A stretch of DNA of 60,549 bases from an uncultured Verrucomicrobiota bacterium (GTDB lineage: Bacteria; Verrucomicrobiota; Verrucomicrobiia; Verrucomicrobiales; Verrucomicrobiaceae): NCBI GenBank assembly GCA_903848465.1, contig CAINGK010000136.1:1-60549 (forward strand), written 5' to 3'. The stretch's first letter is position 1. Each line of letters opens with the position of its first letter. A program made the position numbers and the translations under genes. Below the pieces are notes generated by a model that did not search any database, was not told the DNA's origin, and saw nothing but the letters and a program-made list of their open reading frames with translations. Positions 16,670 to 25,124 of the stretch are shown here, in pieces.

Positions 16670-16734
16670 GGGGAGGGAGCAGTGGCCGTTAGCAGGTGCT
16701 ATAGCTAGCTCTTCGCTACAACACTGAACACGCA

Positions 16735-17481
16735 CTAACTCCCTGGTGAGTCTTGAATAGTGAAGAACAGACGAATGAAATAGTAGCCTTCAGCCTTCGG
16801 CCATGGCAGTTCTGCCGCCTGGCTCTGCAATGGCTCGCAGGTTTCATTATCCAAGAGCACTTCGATCGTGGGTGGCTCTACGGGATGACTGGCGTAAAAG
16901 TAACGGCACCAATGCAATCCACCCGTTAGTGGAAAATTTTGAACGTGGCTTTGAATGCCTTCAAATACAGGTGGCCACAATTCATGCAGTAAGACACCCC
17001 GTATACGAAGCATGCCCATGGTGATGTTTCGAGATATGCCATTAACCATCCATTTCTCACGTTCGACATGGTCACAGGGCTGCCCAAAAAGTGCGTGGAA
17101 AGTAGAATCTTGATAACCTTGGCAGGCATCCCGCAGGGCGCTGGAAAGATCTGTGCCAATCCCCGCAAAGGCCTCCGCTATGTGAATTCCATCCTTGGTG
17201 ACGGTGATGAAATTCGTCTGAAGAATGAGATTCTTGGGATGCTGCTGGATGTCGAAGTAAGCTGCGCGAGTGAATGCACGTCCACGATTAATGCAAACCC
17301 AGTTTCCTGCCCGAACCGTTTCAGCACCATGCGCGCGATACATGTCCACCATGAAGCCCATCAACTGAGGATCAGGCGGTGGATACGAAAAATCAGGCGG
17401 CACCGCGACAGGTGATGCACGATGACGTCCTCGAACAAAATAGCCCCAAGCAAATTTCAGTCGCTGAAGGAAGGTTGCCAT
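16735..17481 (-). CDS. DUF6348-like protein of unknown function
   Basis: The protein has 248 residues from the ATG before ATFLQRLKFAWGYF; upstream in-frame codons to 17553 would overlap a terminator. The middle part has the pattern LQTNFITV..DGIHIAEAFAGIGTD...AL.DACQGYQDSTFHALF and later PLTGGLHWCRYFY, which fits the DUF6348 family in my recollection. No signal peptide or catalytic motif is evident, so it is probably cytosolic. It is isolated between a terminator upstream and the REP array downstream, and its base composition is a little AT-richer than the flanking dehydrogenase genes. Confidence 0.6.
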   Translation of the reverse strand: MATFLQRLKFAWGYFVRGRHRASPVAVPPDFSYPPPDPQLMGFMVDMYRAHGAETVRAGNWVCINRGRAFTRAAYFDIQQHPKNLILQTNFITVTKDGIHIAEAFAGIGTDLSSALRDACQGYQDSTFHALFGQPCDHVEREKWMVNGISRNITMGMLRIRGVLLHELWPPVFEGIQSHVQNFPLTGGLHWCRYFYASHPVEPPTIEVLLDNETCEPLQSQAAELPWPKAEGYYFIRLFFTIQDSPGS

Positions 17482-17502
17482 AGCATCAAAAGCAAAGATA
17501 AC

Positions 17503-17539
17503 AAAAACAGGGAGAACAAGCCCACGCCCGTTCTCCCCG
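17503..17539 (-). terminator. Rho-independent terminator of the minus-strand Gfo/Idh/MocA gene
   Basis: On the minus strand the arms gggagaac (17530-17537) and gttctccc (17510-17517), each extended by a partly paired flank, enclose 12 bases and run into a T tract (a's at 17503-17507). It lies 25 bases past the stop of the dehydrogenase and ends just before the DUF6348-like gene. Confidence 0.8.
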
Positions 17540-17561
17540 TTTCGACAAATCACTCGACCAC

Positions 17562-18644
17562 TCAGATCTTCACTGGCTTTTTCGTCTTGGCAGAGGCGTA
17601 GATCGCGTCGATCACCTGCATCAGGCGCAGGGCCTGCTCGGGGGTGTTCAGAGCGGTGGCTTTGCCTTCGATGGCTTCGATGAAGTTGGCGGCGGAACCG
17701 ATGCGGCCCATGTCTTCACAGGCTGGCACGGTGATGCTGCGGTTCACGCTGTTGCCGTTTTCCTGCACGTAGAGCTCGCAGGTGTCGATGGCGGTGTTGT
17801 CCAGACCGTCGATGCCGAAGAGGCGCTCCACCTTGCCACCGGCCTTGGTGCCCTGGAAGACTACGGAGACTTCCTCGCGCTTGATCATCTCGGCCCAGGA
17901 AACTTGGAGGCTGAGCACCTGACCGGTCTTGAAGGTCACGAAACCGTGTGCGGCGTTTTCCACGTCGGTGGTGCCGCCCACGCGGTCGGGGATGCCCCAG
18001 GGGCCTTTGAACTGCTTGTCCTGGATGAAGTCGGAGAAGGTCTGGCCGAGGACGTGTGCAGGCTCAGGATAACCCATGAAGTACATGGCCAGATCGACCA
18101 TGTGCAGCAGGTCAATGAGCGGGCCGCCACCAGAGAGCGCCTTGGTGGTGAACCAGCCGCCGAAGCCGGGGATACCGGTGCGGCGGATCCACTTGGCCTG
18201 CGCGGAATTGATTTTGCCCACGACGCCGTCGTTGATGTACTTCATCATCGCCTGGGACTCAGGACGGGCGCGGTTGTTGAAGTTGAAGAGCACCTTTTTG
18301 CCGGCCTTCTTGGCGGCGACGATGATTTCCTTCACCTCCTTGGCGTTCAGCGCCGGGGGCTTCTCGGAGAAGACGTGTTTGCCGGCCTTGAGGCATTGAA
18401 GCGTGAGCGGCTTGTGAAATTTGTTCGGCACGATGACGCTCACCGCCTTGATCTCCGGGCTGCCCTTCAGCATGGCTTCCACGGATTCATACGCCTTGGC
18501 GATGCCATATTTCTCCGCTGCCTTGGCGGCTGCTCCAGGGGCCGCATCGGCCACGGCCACGATCTCCGCGCCTGCCTGGCGGAACCCCGCCGCGTGATAC
18601 TGCAACATGCCGCCTGCTCCGATGACTCCGACTTTGATGGCCAT
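17562..18644 (-). CDS. Gfo/Idh/MocA-family oxidoreductase
   Basis: The protein has 360 residues, beginning AIKVGVIGAGGMLQYHAAGF, a standard NAD(P)-binding GxGxx(G/A) start. The EKP motif is intact (HVFSEKPPALN), and the substrate domain holds GGGPLIDLLHMVDLAMYFMG, with Asp/His at the catalytic position. Residues up to KKPVKI close the C-terminal beta-sheet domain. It is about 50 residues shorter than the family member at 14466 and not closely similar to it. The reaction is a cytosolic NAD(P)-dependent sugar or polyol oxidation or reduction; the substrate is unknown. The ATG at 18644 is favoured over an open frame reaching 18890. Confidence 0.9.
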   Translation of the reverse strand: MAIKVGVIGAGGMLQYHAAGFRQAGAEIVAVADAAPGAAAKAAEKYGIAKAYESVEAMLKGSPEIKAVSVIVPNKFHKPLTLQCLKAGKHVFSEKPPALNAKEVKEIIVAAKKAGKKVLFNFNNRARPESQAMMKYINDGVVGKINSAQAKWIRRTGIPGFGGWFTTKALSGGGPLIDLLHMVDLAMYFMGYPEPAHVLGQTFSDFIQDKQFKGPWGIPDRVGGTTDVENAAHGFVTFKTGQVLSLQVSWAEMIKREEVSVVFQGTKAGGKVERLFGIDGLDNTAIDTCELYVQENGNSVNRSITVPACEDMGRIGSAANFIEAIEGKATALNTPEQALRLMQVIDAIYASAKTKKPVKI

Positions 18645-18834
18645 AATAAATGTGTTTGTTAAGTGGTTGGTGAATTTTCGACTGAGGGCCGCGAGAATGG
18701 AGATTCCGCGCCGGAGAGTCAAGAATTGAAAATCGAGCGGGCGGGAAGCTTCGCCGCACCAACCCAGCAAGCCGGAGGCTTGCGCTACACCGCCGCACCT
18801 GCCATTCGTCCAAACACCACCCGCCTCCTGCCCT

Positions 18835-19326
18835 ATGCCCGCCACGCTCCGCCCCGCCACGCTCACCGACCTCCCGGCCATCAACGCCATTTACAATCAC
18901 TACGTGGAGCACAGCACCTGCACCTACCAGACCGTGCCCAGCACCGCGCAGGAACGACGCGACTGGTTTGACGCGCACGGCCCGGAGCATCCCGTGATCG
19001 TGGCCGAGGAAGAGGGAATCGTGATCGGCTGGGGTTCGCTCAGCCGCTTTCATCCGCGCCAGGCCTACTGCCACAGCGTGGAGGATTCGGTGTATCTGCA
19101 CCACGCGCACCAGGGCAAAGGCCTGGGCAGCCTGCTACTGGGCGAGCTGCTCGAACTCGCGAAAAAAATCGGCCATCACACCGTTCTTGGGGGCATTGAT
19201 GCGGATCAAGCGGGGAGCATCGCCCTGCATGCGAAGTTCGGATTCGTCAAAGTGTCGCATCTGAAGGAAGTGGGGCACAAGCATGGGCGATGGCTCGATG
19301 TGCTGTGGATGCAGAAGATGCTGTAA
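18835..19326 (+). CDS. GNAT N-acetyltransferase, phosphinothricin/MddA-like
   Basis: The protein has 163 residues. It starts RPATLTDLPAINAIYNHYVEHSTCTYQT, the typical opening of the phosphinothricin/methionine-sulfone acetyltransferase group, and has the acetyl-CoA loop HQGKGLGSLLLGELL near residue 88. The end KFGFVKVSHLKEVGHKHGRWLDVLWMQK matches this group closely. In most genomes these enzymes acetylate amino-acid analogues such as methionine sulfone or sulfoximine. The gene is divergent from the dehydrogenase, with 190 bases between starts. Confidence 0.88.
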   Translation: MPATLRPATLTDLPAINAIYNHYVEHSTCTYQTVPSTAQERRDWFDAHGPEHPVIVAEEEGIVIGWGSLSRFHPRQAYCHSVEDSVYLHHAHQGKGLGSLLLGELLELAKKIGHHTVLGGIDADQAGSIALHAKFGFVKVSHLKEVGHKHGRWLDVLWMQKML

Positions 19327-19333
19327 AGTTGCC

Positions 19334-19350
19334 CAGTTGCGCCGCAACTG
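19334..19350. repeat. Short perfect hairpin after the GNAT gene
   Basis: The palindrome cagttgc-gcc-gcaactg has 7-bp arms and starts eight bases after the stop codon. It has no T tract, so it is either a weak termination or mRNA-end structure, or a single REP unit. Confidence 0.5.
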
Positions 19351-19524
19351 GAGCCTCCCCATGCGCTTGCGCAGCCGGTGGCGCCCGGATGGAGTTGTTC
19401 GGTTCGCGTGCGAGTGAACAGGCACACGACGGAAGCGACTACGGCTTTTGGTCACCTTCCTAGCGCAAGCGAGAAGCAGAATGCAGTGCTGCGCCGGTTT
19501 GAAATTATTGCGAAGCCTCAGCCA

Positions 19525-19986
19525 TCAGGCTATACAGAAAAGTCGATGCTTGACGATATACCACGAGCCTCCGAATTTTACGCACTTATAAATCCAAGTC
19601 TGTGCAGCAAGCAAAGATGTAATCTCATCGATTTCTATCTCACATTTCGAGCCGGACTTAGTGCCGATTATTTGAATCGTTACAATACTAGCTCCATTCA
19701 TATCAGAAGGCAGTTTCGATTTCGAAACTAATTTGACATTTTTGGAGAACCTGTTTGTCGCCAACAACTCCGCAGTCCTCTCAGGTGAAAGGTTGATGAT
19801 ATAAGTCCAGTCTTTCGTTCCGCGATGGGTTGAAACCCTTTTAAGATAACTCGACAGCACCATCGCAAAGACGTTCGTCTCTTCAGACTTTGCAATCCCA
19901 TCACTGGAATTCAAACCTGAATTTTTGCTGCTTTGACATGCGGCACAGAAAATCATGACGCAGATGCATTGTATTATCCTTTTCAT
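19525..19986 (-). CDS. Small lipoprotein of unknown function
   Basis: The protein has 153 residues from the ATG before KRIIQC; a TTG four codons upstream is possible. A lipoprotein signal with lipobox FCAAC places the lipidated cysteine at C17. The mature part is rich in Ser and Lys and has no family I recognise; the sequence KDWTYIINLSPERTAELLATNRF and a final WYIVKHRLFCIA suggest a compact alpha/beta domain. The gene is clearly AT-richer than its neighbours, which suggests recent transfer. It is divergent from the DUF1501 gene. Confidence 0.65.
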   Translation of the reverse strand: MKRIIQCICVMIFCAACQSSKNSGLNSSDGIAKSEETNVFAMVLSSYLKRVSTHRGTKDWTYIINLSPERTAELLATNRFSKNVKLVSKSKLPSDMNGASIVTIQIIGTKSGSKCEIEIDEITSLLAAQTWIYKCVKFGGSWYIVKHRLFCIA

Positions 19987-20132
19987 TTGTGACTTCAACC
20001 AGCAACCGGTCCTGCTGGCAACCCTGTTTCACTCACACGTACCGTGGCTTTTGGAATGACCTTATCAAGAATAATTCAACTTTACCTCCGCCCAACCCGC
20101 TAGAACCGCCCTCCTTACAACGTCTTCACGCC

Positions 20133-21506
20133 ATGCCCAGTGCCCTCCCCCCCCTGTCCCGCCGCCGTTTCCTCGGCAGCACGGCCATGGGCTTGTCCAG
20201 TGTGGCGCTGTCTGATCTGCTGGCAGATTCGCGCCCGCACTTCCCTGCAAAGGCCAAGCGGGTGATCTGGCTCTTCATGCATGGCGGGCCGAGCCATGTG
20301 GATCTTTTTGATCCGAAGCCAGAGCTCATTCGCCATGCGGGCAAGCCGCTTCCTGACAGTTACGGTGCTGTGGAGACAAGGCGCAAGGTGGCGCAGAATC
20401 CGCTGCTCGCGCCGGTGAAACCCTTTCGCAAGTACGGCCAGAGTGGCATCGAGATCAGCGACTTCCTCCCGCATATGGCGGAGCTGGCCGATGAGATGTG
20501 TGTCATCCGCAGCTGCCATGGCGACAGCGTGAACCACCCGCAGTCCGTCTATCAGATGAACACCGGCTCCATCCAGATGGGAAAGCCGAGCATGGGGAGC
20601 TGGGTGTCGTATGGGCTTGGTTCTGAAAACGCCGACATGCCCGCCTTCGTCGTCATGCCAGATCCTGGCGGTGGCTTGAAGGGCGGACCACCTGCCTGGG
20701 GCAGCGGCTACCTGCCAGCCACCTATCAGGGCACCACCATGCGCGCAGGCGGCAGCCCCATCTTGGACCTGAAAGGGCCGCACAGCAGCGCACGCCAGCG
20801 CGCCACGCTGGATCTCATCCAGCAGATGAATGCGCAGCATCTTGCCCAACACGCCGCCGACAGCGAACTCGACGCCCGCATCCGCAGTTACGAGCTCGCT
20901 TTCCGCATGCAGAGCGCCGCACCGGATGCGGTGGACATCTCACGCGAGACGGAGGCGACGAAAAAACTCTACGGCATCGACGACGCCACCACGAGCGAGT
21001 TCGGCACCCGCTGCCTGCTGGCACGCCGCATGATCGAGCGCGGCGTGCGCTTTGTGCAGCTCTACTCCGGCGATACGAATGGCTGGGACGCGCACGAGAA
21101 CGTGCTCAAGAACCACACCGATTACTGCGCCCGCACCGACAAACCCGTGGCTGGCCTGCTGCGCGATCTGAAGCAGCGCGGCCTACTGGAGGACACGCTC
21201 GTCATCTGGGGCGGTGAATTTGGCCGCATGCCCATGAGCGAAAAAGGTGTGGGCCGAGATCACAATCCCTGGGGCTTCACCACCGTGCTCATGGGTGCCG
21301 GTGTGAAGCACGGGCACATCCACGGTGCCACGGATGAATTCGGCCTGCGTGCCACTCAAGACAAAGTCCACATCCACGATCTGCACGCCACCATCCTGCA
21401 CCTCCTCGGATTGGATCATGAGCGGCTTACTTTTCGCCTCAATGGCCTGGATCAGAAACTGACGGGCGTGGAAGGCAGCGGTGTCGTGAAGGGAATCCTC
21501 GCATGA
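20133..21506 (+). CDS. DUF1501 protein with Tat signal
   Basis: The protein has 457 residues. The N-terminus carries a twin-arginine motif (LSRRRFLGSTAMGLSSVALSDLL), so export in a folded state is expected. The remainder is DUF1501, an alkaline-phosphatase/sulfatase-like fold: IWLFMHGGPSHVDLFDPKP, later SYGLGSEN, GDTNGWDAHEN and GGEFGRMPMSE...GRDHNPWGF. In Planctomycetes and Verrucomicrobia this family is encoded next to PSD1 (DUF1549/DUF1553) proteins, and the two are thought to act together in the periplasm, possibly in polysaccharide processing; no activity has been shown to my knowledge. Its stop overlaps the start of the PSD1 gene by the ATGA arrangement. Confidence 0.93.
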   Translation: MPSALPPLSRRRFLGSTAMGLSSVALSDLLADSRPHFPAKAKRVIWLFMHGGPSHVDLFDPKPELIRHAGKPLPDSYGAVETRRKVAQNPLLAPVKPFRKYGQSGIEISDFLPHMAELADEMCVIRSCHGDSVNHPQSVYQMNTGSIQMGKPSMGSWVSYGLGSENADMPAFVVMPDPGGGLKGGPPAWGSGYLPATYQGTTMRAGGSPILDLKGPHSSARQRATLDLIQQMNAQHLAQHAADSELDARIRSYELAFRMQSAAPDAVDISRETEATKKLYGIDDATTSEFGTRCLLARRMIERGVRFVQLYSGDTNGWDAHENVLKNHTDYCARTDKPVAGLLRDLKQRGLLEDTLVIWGGEFGRMPMSEKGVGRDHNPWGFTTVLMGAGVKHGHIHGATDEFGLRATQDKVHIHDLHATILHLLGLDHERLTFRLNGLDQKLTGVEGSGVVKGILA

Positions 21507-23395
21507 ACATGACTGGTGATGCGATCAAAGGAGGGCCTGCGGACACTCGAATTTGCCGCAGAGAGGCAGAGGAGCAGAGTGGGCGGAGTTTGAATGAAAA
21601 AATCTCTGCTTTCTCTGCCTCTTTGCCTCTCTGCGGCAAATTCATACGTCCAAAGAGCCTCCTCATCACGATCGCCTTGAGCCTGCTTATCACAGGCAAT
21701 ACCCACGCCGTCTCCATCCACGCCGCCGCTGATCCCGTGAAGGACGAACGGCCGATCAAGCCGGAGGACAAGGAGCACTGGGCTTTCAAGCCGCTGCAAG
21801 CAACTCCCGGCAAAACAGGCATCGACGCTCTCGCAAAGCACGCATCGCCGCCCGCAGATCCCGCCACGCTGATACGCCGCCTCACCTTCGATCTTACCGG
21901 CCTGCCGCCCACGCCGGAAGAAGTCACCGCCTTTGTGAATGAGTGCCGCTCAGGTTCGACATTCGTCATTCGGCATTCGTCATTGGAGGCGCTAGCCGAC
22001 CGCCTGCTCGCCTCTCCGCGCTACGGCGAGCACTGGGCGCAGTGGTGGCTGGACCTCGCACGCTACGCGGACACGGACGGCTTTGAGTACGACACCGAGC
22101 GCAAGCACGCCTGGCAGTACCGCGACTGGGTCATCGACGCGCTGAATCGCGACATGCCGTTCGACGCCTTCGTGCAGCATCAGATCGCGGGAGATTTGAT
22201 GGGGGACGAAACCGCCACCGGCTTCCTTTTCTCCTGTCCGGACATGCCGGATCTCAACAATCAAAGCGAGCGCCGCCACGTCCTGCTCAATGACATCGCC
22301 ACCACCGTTGGTGCCGTAGGCCTCGGCCTCACCGTCGGCTGCGCGCAGTGCCATGACCATCCTTACGATCCCATCAGCCAGGCCGACTTCTACCGCCTGC
22401 GCGCCTTCTTTGACAACACCGTGCTGACCAAAAACAGCAAGCCGCTCGGCCCCGCCGTCCGCGTCTATACCGAAGGCATCCCCGCCAGCACGGTCTTCGT
22501 GCGCGGCGATTTCAAGCGCCCCGGCCCCGAGATCCAGCCCGCCTTCCCCCGCGTCTTTGGCTCTACTCCACCGAAAGCTGACCGCACCGCACTCGCGCAA
22601 TGGCTCGCCAGCAAGGACAACGCGCTCTTCCTCCGCACCATGGCGAATCGCCTCTGGCAGCAGCACTTTGGCAAACCACTCGCCGCCATTCCTGGTGATC
22701 TCGGTCATCAAGGCGAAGCCCCCACCAACCCCGCGCTGCTCGACTGGCTGGCCGCCGAGCTGCCGCGCCAAAACTGGAGCCTCAAGCGCCTGCACAAAGT
22801 CATCGTCATGTCGCAGACCTATCAGCAAAAAAGCTCCACCCCAACGCGCCTCACCGGCGAAATGCTGCGCGATGCCATGCTCAGCATTAGCTGCCAGCTC
22901 AATCTCAAAACCGGCGGCCCCGGCGTGAAACTGCCACTGCCCAAGGAGATCAGCAGTACGCTGCTCAAGAATCAATCTGAGGTCACCAAGGACGTGAGCG
23001 AGCACACCCGCCGCAGCATCTACGCCTTCGCCCGGCGCAATCTGCGCAACCCGCTCTTTGAGCTCTTTGACCGCCCAGATGCCCAGATCTCCTGCGCACG
23101 GCGCAATGCCTCCACCACCGCTCCGCAGGCCCTCATGCTGCTCAATTCCGACTTTGCCCATGGCATCGCTGAAAAGATCGCCGCGCAATTGAATGAGCAA
23201 CACGGCTCCGATACCGCTGCGCTCATCACTGCCGCCACGATGCAGTGTCTCTCACGCCAGCCCACGCCGCAGGAGATCGAGATCGGGCAGAAGTTTCTGC
23301 AAAAGCAGACCGCCCTCACACCCGGCTTCCGCGAAGCGCTGGCAGACTACTGCCTTGCTTTGCTGAACTCGAACGAGTTTGTGTATGTGGACTGA
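21503..23395 (+). CDS. PSD1-type DUF1549/DUF1553 protein with an altered N-terminus
   Basis: The protein has 630 residues. A hydrophobic signal segment (about 51-67, SLLITIALSLLITGNTHA) is preceded by 50 residues that coincide with an inverted repeat and are probably not native. DUF1549 covers about 110-320 (LIRRLTFDLTGLPPTPEEV, RYGEHWAQWWLDLARYADTDG), with the single CXXCH-like GCAQCHDHPYDP. DUF1553 covers about 350-600 (FLRTMANRLWQQHFG, RRSIYAFARRNLRNP, FDRPDAQISCARRNAST). It is shorter than most PSD1 proteins and lacks the N-terminal cytochrome domain and the middle insert. It is cotranslated with DUF1501. A second repeat is read in-frame at about residue 155. Confidence 0.9.
   Translation: MNMTGDAIKGGPADTRICRREAEEQSGRSLNEKISAFSASLPLCGKFIRPKSLLITIALSLLITGNTHAVSIHAAADPVKDERPIKPEDKEHWAFKPLQATPGKTGIDALAKHASPPADPATLIRRLTFDLTGLPPTPEEVTAFVNECRSGSTFVIRHSSLEALADRLLASPRYGEHWAQWWLDLARYADTDGFEYDTERKHAWQYRDWVIDALNRDMPFDAFVQHQIAGDLMGDETATGFLFSCPDMPDLNNQSERRHVLLNDIATTVGAVGLGLTVGCAQCHDHPYDPISQADFYRLRAFFDNTVLTKNSKPLGPAVRVYTEGIPASTVFVRGDFKRPGPEIQPAFPRVFGSTPPKADRTALAQWLASKDNALFLRTMANRLWQQHFGKPLAAIPGDLGHQGEAPTNPALLDWLAAELPRQNWSLKRLHKVIVMSQTYQQKSSTPTRLTGEMLRDAMLSISCQLNLKTGGPGVKLPLPKEISSTLLKNQSEVTKDVSEHTRRSIYAFARRNLRNPLFELFDRPDAQISCARRNASTTAPQALMLLNSDFAHGIAEKIAAQLNEQHGSDTAALITAATMQCLSRQPTPQEIEIGQKFLQKQTALTPGFREALADYCLALLNSNEFVYVD
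21549..21643. repeat. Inverted repeat inside the 5' end of the PSD1 gene
   Basis: The arms at 21549-21579 and 21613-21643 share gaatttgccgcagagaggca and its complement, with a few mismatches further in; the spacer is 33 bases. The repeat is translated in-frame and encodes a stretch without similarity to PSD1 proteins. This fits insertion of a small palindromic element just upstream of the original signal peptide. Confidence 0.75.
21957..21985 (+). repeat. Short tandem repeat read in-frame in PSD1
   Basis: The unit cattcgtcatt occurs twice (21961-21971 and 21974-21984) with cgg between the copies. It encodes the segment FVIRHSS between the DUF1549 elements EVTAFVNE and LADRLLASPRYGE, where the family normally has a short linker. 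It may be a remnant of a mobile repeat tolerated as a loop. Confidence 0.5.
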
Positions 23396-23398
23396 AGC

Positions 23399-23836
23399 AT
23401 GAACGAACCATCATCCAACAGCGGTGCCTTCATCGCCAAACTCGGTGCTTGGTTGCAGCTTGCGCAGTTCGTTGGTTTTGCCATCGGCTTCGCCAGAACC
23501 GTGCCTGGAATGATGAAGGCTTTTCATGAACTCGGCACCGCCGGGCCCGGTGATCCAGCCCTGTTGAGCGCCGCCATTGATGAAATTTTGATAGCCGTCC
23601 TGGTGGCAGCCTCGGGTGGCATTGCCCTGTCACTGATTGGTATTCTGCTCGTACTTATCGCCATCACTGTTTGCCGCTATCGCGCTAAGTGGATGTTCTG
23701 GTTCCTGTGCATTTACGGCGGCCTCATGATCTTCATCCTCTGGTATTTCCTCCCCTTCGGCCTGTTCTTCTTGATCTTTGCTTTGGTGAAGAAGGATGAG
23801 TTTCTGCCTCGGCCAGCGCCTGCTTTGCCCGTCTGA
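23399..23836 (+). CDS. Hypothetical membrane protein
   Basis: The protein has 145 residues starting three bases after the PSD1 stop, so it is probably cotranscribed. Three or four hydrophobic segments are visible: about 17-35, 64-90 (LIAVLVAASGGIALSLIGILLVLIAI) and two close helices at 99-128 (WFLCIYGGLMIFILWYFLPFGLFFLIFAL). The first two segments frame a polar stretch. No family was recognised. It could assist the DUF1501/PSD1 pair at the membrane, but only position supports that. Confidence 0.65.
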   Translation: MNEPSSNSGAFIAKLGAWLQLAQFVGFAIGFARTVPGMMKAFHELGTAGPGDPALLSAAIDEILIAVLVAASGGIALSLIGILLVLIAITVCRYRAKWMFWFLCIYGGLMIFILWYFLPFGLFFLIFALVKKDEFLPRPAPALPV

Positions 23837-23910
23837 AGTGATGCGGGCAGTCCTGCCTGCAATGCATGACTTGGAATACTCGCCTTGCGGGCAAGAGTGC
23901 CCACAACACT
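23837..23910. repeat. Paired 24-nt palindrome (BIME-like), copy A
   Basis: Two related palindromes lie in inverted orientation: agtgatgcgggcag/tcctgcctgc (23837-23860) and its counterpart at 23887-23910 (gcgggcaagagtgccc core), with 26 bases between. They directly follow the stop codon of the membrane-protein gene. The same unit occurs at 25051-25124 and 28139-28163. Confidence 0.7.
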
Positions 23911-24068
23911 TGCCGGCGCTTTCATGCCGCATGCCAAGCGCACCAAGAGGCAAGGGCAGAGACGCCCATGTGGCACCCGCCGTGACACGACATTTAAAGC
24001 CAAGTCGAAGATGTCGCCGCTTGAAGCTCTGGCCCTACCGGTGAATCTTAGTCGTCTCCACGTACTTC

Positions 24069-25043
24069 ATGCCCAAACTCGACCTCAGCCCCTATCCCGA
24101 CACCCCCAAGGCACGGGCAGAGCTGGTGGAGTTTCTGAACCGGCAGCTCCCGCCGCAAAACGGCCGCGGCTGGGAGCAGCGCCTGCGCCACTGGTGGGAT
24201 GAAAACCCCGCTGCAGCAGATGATTCAGAGCGCGGTCGCTGGGCGCATGCGGAGGGCCGTTTGGTCGCCTACGGCGGCACCATCCCCGCCCTACATGCGT
24301 GGCAGGCGCAGCCCTGCCAGGCGCTGTACGCCACCACCTTCTGTGTGGACGAACACTTCCCCAAAGCGGCGGCGCTCGTCTTTCTGCAACAGCGCGAGGT
24401 GGCCGAGCAGCGCATGATCACCCACACCACCCCCAGCCCCCGTGTGCAGGAGGCCCTGCTCAAGATGGGCGCACGCGCAGAGCAGACTGTGATCCGTCAC
24501 TTCTTCCCTGCTGGCATCGCCTCTCGCGTGCATGGACGCTCCTGGTGGCCTTCACTGCCCGCGCACCAGCTCGTGGTGACCGATCCCGCCGAAGTCACCG
24601 CCATCGCCCGCCCCTACCAGCGCGCGGACCGCATCGAGAAATGGATCACCCCCGAGTACCTGCGCTGGTTCTGCCGCTCCACCACGCGAAAGCATCATTT
24701 CCTCGGCCTCGTGGATGCCGCCGGCGTGCTCAGCTCCTACCTCCTCGTCACCGCCCGGCCCGTGCGCGGCCTGCGCAGTTGGGATGTGCTGGAAAGCTTC
24801 ACGACCAACGAGGACCGGTCTGAGCTGTACGCCCTGATCGGCCTCCTCGTCAAAGAGCCCGGCCTGCTCCCCGGCGGTGCCGTCCTCGTCACCGCTGCTA
24901 CCTTTCCAGATGACCTCACCTGGGATCCGCCCCCGGCCATCCTCTCCCGCAACCAGCGCGTGTGCCACTTCTTCCTGCTACCCGAGCCTCTGAGGCAAGC
25001 CCCCAAGCATACGATTATGGCGGAGGGGGACCTGGGGTTGTGA
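24069..25043 (+). CDS. Putative GNAT-fold acyltransferase (hypothetical)
   Basis: The protein has 324 residues, no signal peptide and no membrane segment. The N-terminal half (about 30-150) reads like a degenerate GNAT domain: GRLVAYGGTIPALHAW followed by ATTFCVDEHFPKAAALVFLQQREV, then PRVQEALLKMGARAEQ. The C-terminal half (about 190-310) repeats similar spacing (HFLGLVDAAGVLSSYLLVT, DVLESFTTNEDRSELYALIGLLV), suggesting a tandem arrangement like FemAB or MshD. No catalytic residue can be named. It stands between two BIME-like repeats. Confidence 0.5.
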   Translation: MPKLDLSPYPDTPKARAELVEFLNRQLPPQNGRGWEQRLRHWWDENPAAADDSERGRWAHAEGRLVAYGGTIPALHAWQAQPCQALYATTFCVDEHFPKAAALVFLQQREVAEQRMITHTTPSPRVQEALLKMGARAEQTVIRHFFPAGIASRVHGRSWWPSLPAHQLVVTDPAEVTAIARPYQRADRIEKWITPEYLRWFCRSTTRKHHFLGLVDAAGVLSSYLLVTARPVRGLRSWDVLESFTTNEDRSELYALIGLLVKEPGLLPGGAVLVTAATFPDDLTWDPPPAILSRNQRVCHFFLLPEPLRQAPKHTIMAEGDLGL

Positions 25044-25050
25044 GGGAGTG

Positions 25051-25124
25051 AGTGATGAGGACACTCTTGCCCGCATGCGAGCGTCCCTTGGACTTTCGTT
25101 GCGGGCAAGAGTGCCCGCATCACT
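25051..25124. repeat. Paired 24-nt palindrome (BIME-like), copy B
   Basis: The units agtgatgaggacactcttgc (starting 25051) and gcgggcaagagtgcccgcat (starting 25101) are reverse complements with two mismatches over 23 bases and about 26 bases between them. The element lies between convergent genes and overlaps the stop codon of the minus-strand hydrolase (25120-25122). It may act as a two-way terminator or mRNA stabiliser. Confidence 0.75.

Noticed and set aside
21992..23203. 403-codon minus-strand frame in PSD1
   Set aside because: It is antisense to DUF1549/DUF1553 and made of low-information codons.
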